Assembly: GCA_964451365.1 (NCBI GenBank)
Contig: CAYVIB010000026.1
Span: 21,144 to 85,143 of the forward strand
DNA from: CAYVIB01 sp964451365
GTDB taxonomy: Bacteria; Pseudomonadota; Gammaproteobacteria; Pseudomonadales; Cellvibrionaceae
Direction: 5' to 3'
DNA: 64,000 bases
The position numbers and the translations under genes are program-made. Each line of letters starts with the position of its first letter. Position 1 is the stretch's first letter. Of this stretch, positions 60,945 through 64,000 are shown in pieces. Below the pieces are notes generated by a model. That model did no database searches, was not told the DNA's origin, and saw nothing but the letters and a program-made list of their open reading frames with translations.

Positions 60945-62246
60945 CTACTGTTGCGAGCGCAGAACCAATTTTTCTTTACGATCCGTATCATTTCCCGGCA
61001 ACCAGCTGATATCGTATAGTTGCGTTTCCCCGTCGACGGACTCTGATACCACTTCATGTGGCGGTTTGTGGGAAATAAAAAACAGCGGGCTGGCGCTGGG
61101 CCCGTAACTGCCGGCACAGCTGACCGCGATAAGATCGCCTTCCCGCAACGCGGGTAAATGGACACGATGAGCCAACGTATCGATTGCCGTACACAGGGGG
61201 CCCACCACCCGATACTGCTGTATTTCCCGTTGATATTCCTGCTGTGTAAGGGCATGCATAACATAGTGACGGTGCGACACTCCCCCCAGATGGCCACACG
61301 CTCCAAGGTTGTGGTTCATTCCACCGTCACATATGGCGAAACGGGTGCCACGGGATTCCTTGAGCCTTACCACTCGGGTAATAAAAAGCCCCGCTTCGCC
61401 AATCAGAAAGCGCCCCACTTCGACATATTTTTTTACCGGATATGAAAGCTCTGCAATTTCCTCGCCGATTTTCTCCGCTATTGGTTTGAGCCGGGACAGC
61501 GTCAGGCGCTGATCCCCCTCGTGGTAAGGTATTCCCATACCCGCGCCGAAAACCAATTCGGAGATCGGCCTGCCCCACAACATGATCGCTCGCTTGAACA
61601 GTTGCCACATATTCCAGAAATGCTGTGCCATCGCCTCGTCGTCAAGGCACTGACTGCCCGAATAGATATGGAAGCCCCCGAGTTCGATATGCTTGAGGTT
61701 TTTTATATTGGAAAAAAGGTCGGGGAGTTTATCCTCGTCCACACCAAATTGGGTGGGCCTGCCCGCGAGCCGTACGCCGAACCCGGTTTCGGCCAGCGCC
61801 GGCGCAATCCTGACAAGAACACGTGCTGTCAGTCCCATCTCTCCTGCAATATTATTCAGTAGCGCAACTTCGGACATATCCTCGACAACAATACTTTTCA
61901 CTCCGGTGTCCAAAGCACGTCTCAGATCATCCCCGGTTTTTGCCGGTCCGGTGAATTCGATGGCATCACCGGACCAGCCGGCAGCGAGAGCGCGTGACAA
62001 CTCTCCGGAGGAGGAGACATCCAGACTGGGAATTTTGTTTTTGAGCCAGCGTAACAGCCAAGGGTTGGGATTGGTTTTTACGGCATAGCGGATTGCAAAA
62101 TCGTCGCAACCGCTACTCAATTTTTCAATCGCCGCCAGAATACTGCCCGTATCGTAAAGATAGAGAGGCGTTCCAAAGTGCGCGGCCGCTTGAGATATTC
62201 TCTCCTTCGCTATGGAATTCAGCTCTCCATTATTGTGATCTATCAT
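60945..62246 (-). CDS. PLP-dependent fold-III decarboxylase (LysA/ornithine decarboxylase family)
   Basis: The 433-residue enzyme has the PLP Lys in 'RYAVKTNPNPWLLR' (about residue 58), phosphate-binding 'FHIYSGSQCL' and 'FGAGMGIPYHEGD', 'ICDGGMNHNLGA', and catalytic Cys in 'VGPLCTAIDTLAH'. It is of the type found with AMP ligases and carrier proteins, in exosortase-A-associated loci and natural-product clusters; BtrK of butirosin synthesis decarboxylates a carrier-bound glutamyl group. The gene overlaps the ligase stop by four bases, so the two are co-translated. Predicted job: decarboxylate an amino acid that is bound to the carrier protein, or a free diamino acid. Confidence 0.9.
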   Translation of the reverse strand: MIDHNNGELNSIAKERISQAAAHFGTPLYLYDTGSILAAIEKLSSGCDDFAIRYAVKTNPNPWLLRWLKNKIPSLDVSSSGELSRALAAGWSGDAIEFTGPAKTGDDLRRALDTGVKSIVVEDMSEVALLNNIAGEMGLTARVLVRIAPALAETGFGVRLAGRPTQFGVDEDKLPDLFSNIKNLKHIELGGFHIYSGSQCLDDEAMAQHFWNMWQLFKRAIMLWGRPISELVFGAGMGIPYHEGDQRLTLSRLKPIAEKIGEEIAELSYPVKKYVEVGRFLIGEAGLFITRVVRLKESRGTRFAICDGGMNHNLGACGHLGGVSHRHYVMHALTQQEYQREIQQYRVVGPLCTAIDTLAHRVHLPALREGDLIAVSCAGSYGPSASPLFFISHKPPHEVVSESVDGETQLYDISWLPGNDTDRKEKLVLRSQQ

Positions 62247-63784
62247 TTTGCCTGTTTCGTCAACCTTTCTTTTAGTGCAACTTTATCGATTTTTCCGGAT
62301 GATGTGCTGGGAAATTCCTTCAACCCTACTATGTGCCTGGGCACAAGATACGATGGCAGCTGCTTCCTCAACACGGGTAAAATATTCGAATGAGGTACCC
62401 GGATTTCCGCCTCGAGATAAAACATTGCCAATTCCTCTGCTTCCCGACCAACGGCGAGAACTTCAACATGCCTGACATTCAAAGCTTCCGCGATCATGGT
62501 GGCAACATCGCCTGGAAAAATCCGCTGATCAAGAATTTTCAGCATTTCGTCCTTGCGGCCACGAATAAATAAGTAACCCTCCTCGTCCAGATAACCGTAA
62601 TCGCCGGTATTTATCCATACTGGATGCTCGCCTGGAGTACCGAAATATCCGCTCATGGCACCCGTACCGGATGCAATTATTTCACCTTCAATATTCGGCG
62701 CGCAGTCTCGTCCACTTTCATCAACCACCCTCACTGATACACCTATATAAGGTTTGCCCACGCTGCCAATTCGGGTTTTTTCCGCATCTGACACTTTCAG
62801 CGAGGCTATCCTGAACATTTCTGTCTGTCCGTAAGTTTTAATCAGGACGCCGCTACGCAGACGTACGCTCAAGTCCTGCAAATGATGCATCGCCAGTGTT
62901 CCACCGGACAGGGTCACATAACGCAGGTTGTTGAGATGTTCCCAAAGATTAAGCTTGTCGGCGGACGCGATCAGAGACTTCCAAACAATTGGCGACATCG
63001 CCAGACCATGAATATTCCGCCGTTTTAATTTATCGACTATATCCGCGGGCAACCAGGAGTTTGCGAGAAAATGATGCCCGCCACTCCAGAGCGTTCCCAG
63101 CAACTGAGTAAGACCAACATCGAAACTTAGTGGAAGAACGCCTAATATGCGATCCGAAGCCGTCAAACCAAACCATGCCTGTTCCGCCGCCAGTCGCGCA
63201 TCAAGGTCACTTCGCGAAATACAGACGCCCTTGGGTACGCCGGTGGAACCGGACGTAAAGAGAATCACCGCGGTTTCGTTCTTACTCTCCGGAGTGGCAA
63301 AATTTTCGTTACCTGCCAGCGCGCTTTCGAGCATATCCCGCTTAGCAAATTCCAGCCGTTCCAGCTGTAACCCGGCTTTTAATTCACCACCGGCCAGAAC
63401 GGCGCCCATGGTTCGCAAGCCGAGGCTATCCACCATTCCCACCACACTGCCCGCAGTGTTAAGCAGGTTCCGGATGCGTAACGGCCCGAGACGGTGATCG
63501 ATAATCGCCACCGGCACACCGGCAATTAAACCCGCAATAAGCGCCACCACCAGGTCAGGTGTCCGCGCGGCTATAACAAATGCAAAATTAAGACCGAAGG
63601 CAAAATCAGGGTTGGAATGGGCGTCCAGTTTTCGCGCCGTCAGTTTTCGCGCCAGAAATACCGCTCGATGATAAAGCTCTGTGTAGGTGAGCGTATCCAC
63701 CTCCGGAGTTGATCCACTCACGGCGGATCGATCCGGTTGCTTCAACGCGATCGACCGTATCTTTTCTAACAGTTTATCCGCCAT
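62243..63784 (-). CDS. AMP-dependent acyl/aminoacyl ligase
   Basis: A 513-residue stand-alone adenylating enzyme with 'VILFTSGSTGVPKGV', 'LPLSFDVGLTQLLGTL' (Asp present at the A4 position, unlike the NRPS), 'KTYGQTEMFR', 'WINTGDYGYLDEEGYLFIRGRKDEMLK' split over A7/A8, and the A10 Lys in 'TSSGKIDKVAL'. The Asp235-equivalent is consistent with an amino-acid substrate. It opens the five-gene operon and probably loads the carrier protein. It is related to the exosortase-A-associated AMP ligases, but no exosortase or PEP-CTERM gene is in this window. Confidence 0.9.
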   Translation of the reverse strand: MADKLLEKIRSIALKQPDRSAVSGSTPEVDTLTYTELYHRAVFLARKLTARKLDAHSNPDFAFGLNFAFVIAARTPDLVVALIAGLIAGVPVAIIDHRLGPLRIRNLLNTAGSVVGMVDSLGLRTMGAVLAGGELKAGLQLERLEFAKRDMLESALAGNENFATPESKNETAVILFTSGSTGVPKGVCISRSDLDARLAAEQAWFGLTASDRILGVLPLSFDVGLTQLLGTLWSGGHHFLANSWLPADIVDKLKRRNIHGLAMSPIVWKSLIASADKLNLWEHLNNLRYVTLSGGTLAMHHLQDLSVRLRSGVLIKTYGQTEMFRIASLKVSDAEKTRIGSVGKPYIGVSVRVVDESGRDCAPNIEGEIIASGTGAMSGYFGTPGEHPVWINTGDYGYLDEEGYLFIRGRKDEMLKILDQRIFPGDVATMIAEALNVRHVEVLAVGREAEELAMFYLEAEIRVPHSNILPVLRKQLPSYLVPRHIVGLKEFPSTSSGKIDKVALKERLTKQAK

Positions 63785-63913
63785 CGATTGGTGTACAGCT
63801 CAGAAGCAAGGTAATACATGTTTGTTATTTATACAATTTCAATGGTGGCGCAGTTTAGCACAAGGAGGGCGCCCCGGCAGGAATTAATATTGAGGAGTGT
63901 GTGACTTGTGTGC

Positions 63914-63946
63914 AAAAAAAAGCCTCCACGAGGGAGGCTTTTTTTA
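63914..63946 (-). terminator. Rho-independent terminator after tRNA-Lys
   Basis: AAGCCTCC-ctcgt-GGAGGCTT stem followed by T residues on the minus strand, directly downstream of the tRNA. Confidence 0.93.
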
Positions 63947-63948
63947 TA

Positions 63949-64000
63949 TGGTGGGTCGTACTGGATTCGAACCAGTGACCAATTGGTTAAAAGCCAACTG
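63949..64000 (-). tRNA. tRNA-Lys (UUU anticodon), 5' part outside the window
   Basis: The last 52 bases, read on the minus strand, give an anticodon arm with loop CTTTTAA (anticodon TTT), a T-arm with GGTTCGAATCC, the acceptor 3' strand ACGACCC and an encoded ACCA/CCA end, all as in gammaproteobacterial tRNA-Lys. About 24 bases of the 5' half are beyond the window edge. Confidence 0.95.

Noticed and set aside
60945..63784. Idea that the ligase/decarboxylase pair marks an exosortase-A (PEP-CTERM) locus
   Set aside because: No exosortase, PEP-CTERM protein or capsule-type glycosyltransferase is present; NRPS and oxygenase neighbours fit a natural-product cluster better.

Overview
The window reads as a chromosomal segment of a plant-polysaccharide-degrading gammaproteobacterium of the Cellvibrionaceae type (Cellvibrio, Saccharophagus, Teredinibacter and relatives). 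The reasons are secreted enzymes with long poly-serine linkers and CBM2/CBM10 modules, a TonB-dependent receptor with a SapC-type protein and a tryptophan-halogenase-like protein, a lipoprotein GH10 xylanase, a large GH3 enzyme, and xylose isomerase with xylulokinase. Housekeeping genes (rlmI, dinB, prfC, rimI, leuA, nadA, class II nrdJ, tRNA-Lys) are of gammaproteobacterial type. No phage, insertion sequence or CRISPR array was seen.

Region 1 (1-32.8 kb) is mostly carbohydrate utilisation. It holds a frameshifted propeller lipoprotein, a dead CE12-like esterase relic, a membrane-anchored AraC regulator, a GH16 glucanase with a circularly permuted catalytic domain (GH16-CBM10-CBM2), the sapC/halogenase/TonB-receptor operon, rlmI, a YciI-like protein, an EF-hand lipoprotein, a CBM2/CBM10 protein ending in an SMP-30 propeller, and the GH10 xylanase. 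After a PRC-barrel protein come a nitrite-transporter/kinase-phosphatase pair, a response regulator with a dead GGDEF domain, and an orphan ExbD. Then come a GH3 enzyme fused to an SGNH esterase, xylA, xylB and a divergent NUDIX-type regulator. Together the secreted enzymes can cut mixed-linkage glucan and xylan, the receptor imports oligosaccharides, GH3 finishes hydrolysis, and xylAB feed xylose into the pentose phosphate pathway.

Region 2 (32.8-50.4 kb) is ordinary core genome: dinB, an AlgP/histone-H1-like protein, a cyclic-nucleotide-binding protein, a chalcone-isomerase-like/TonB fusion, a PlsC-type acyltransferase, prfC, nrdJ, a MATE pump, rimI, leuA, nadA and a DUF2254 membrane protein.

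Region 3 (50.37-63.78 kb) is the most unusual part, a compact biosynthetic gene cluster in three transcription blocks. It has an A-T-C NRPS with an atypical A-domain pocket, an acyl-CoA-dehydrogenase-fold (group D flavin) hydroxylase, two tandem FAD-dependent oxygenases, and a membrane acyltransferase-3 protein fused to two cytochrome c domains. The last block is a five-gene operon: AMP ligase, PLP decarboxylase, thioesterase, stand-alone carrier protein, catechol-type O-methyltransferase. The gene content suggests a small, oxidised, O-methylated amide or ester with a carrier-bound decarboxylated amino acid. I do not recognise the cluster as any known pathway. It ends beside a partial tRNA-Lys gene at the window edge.
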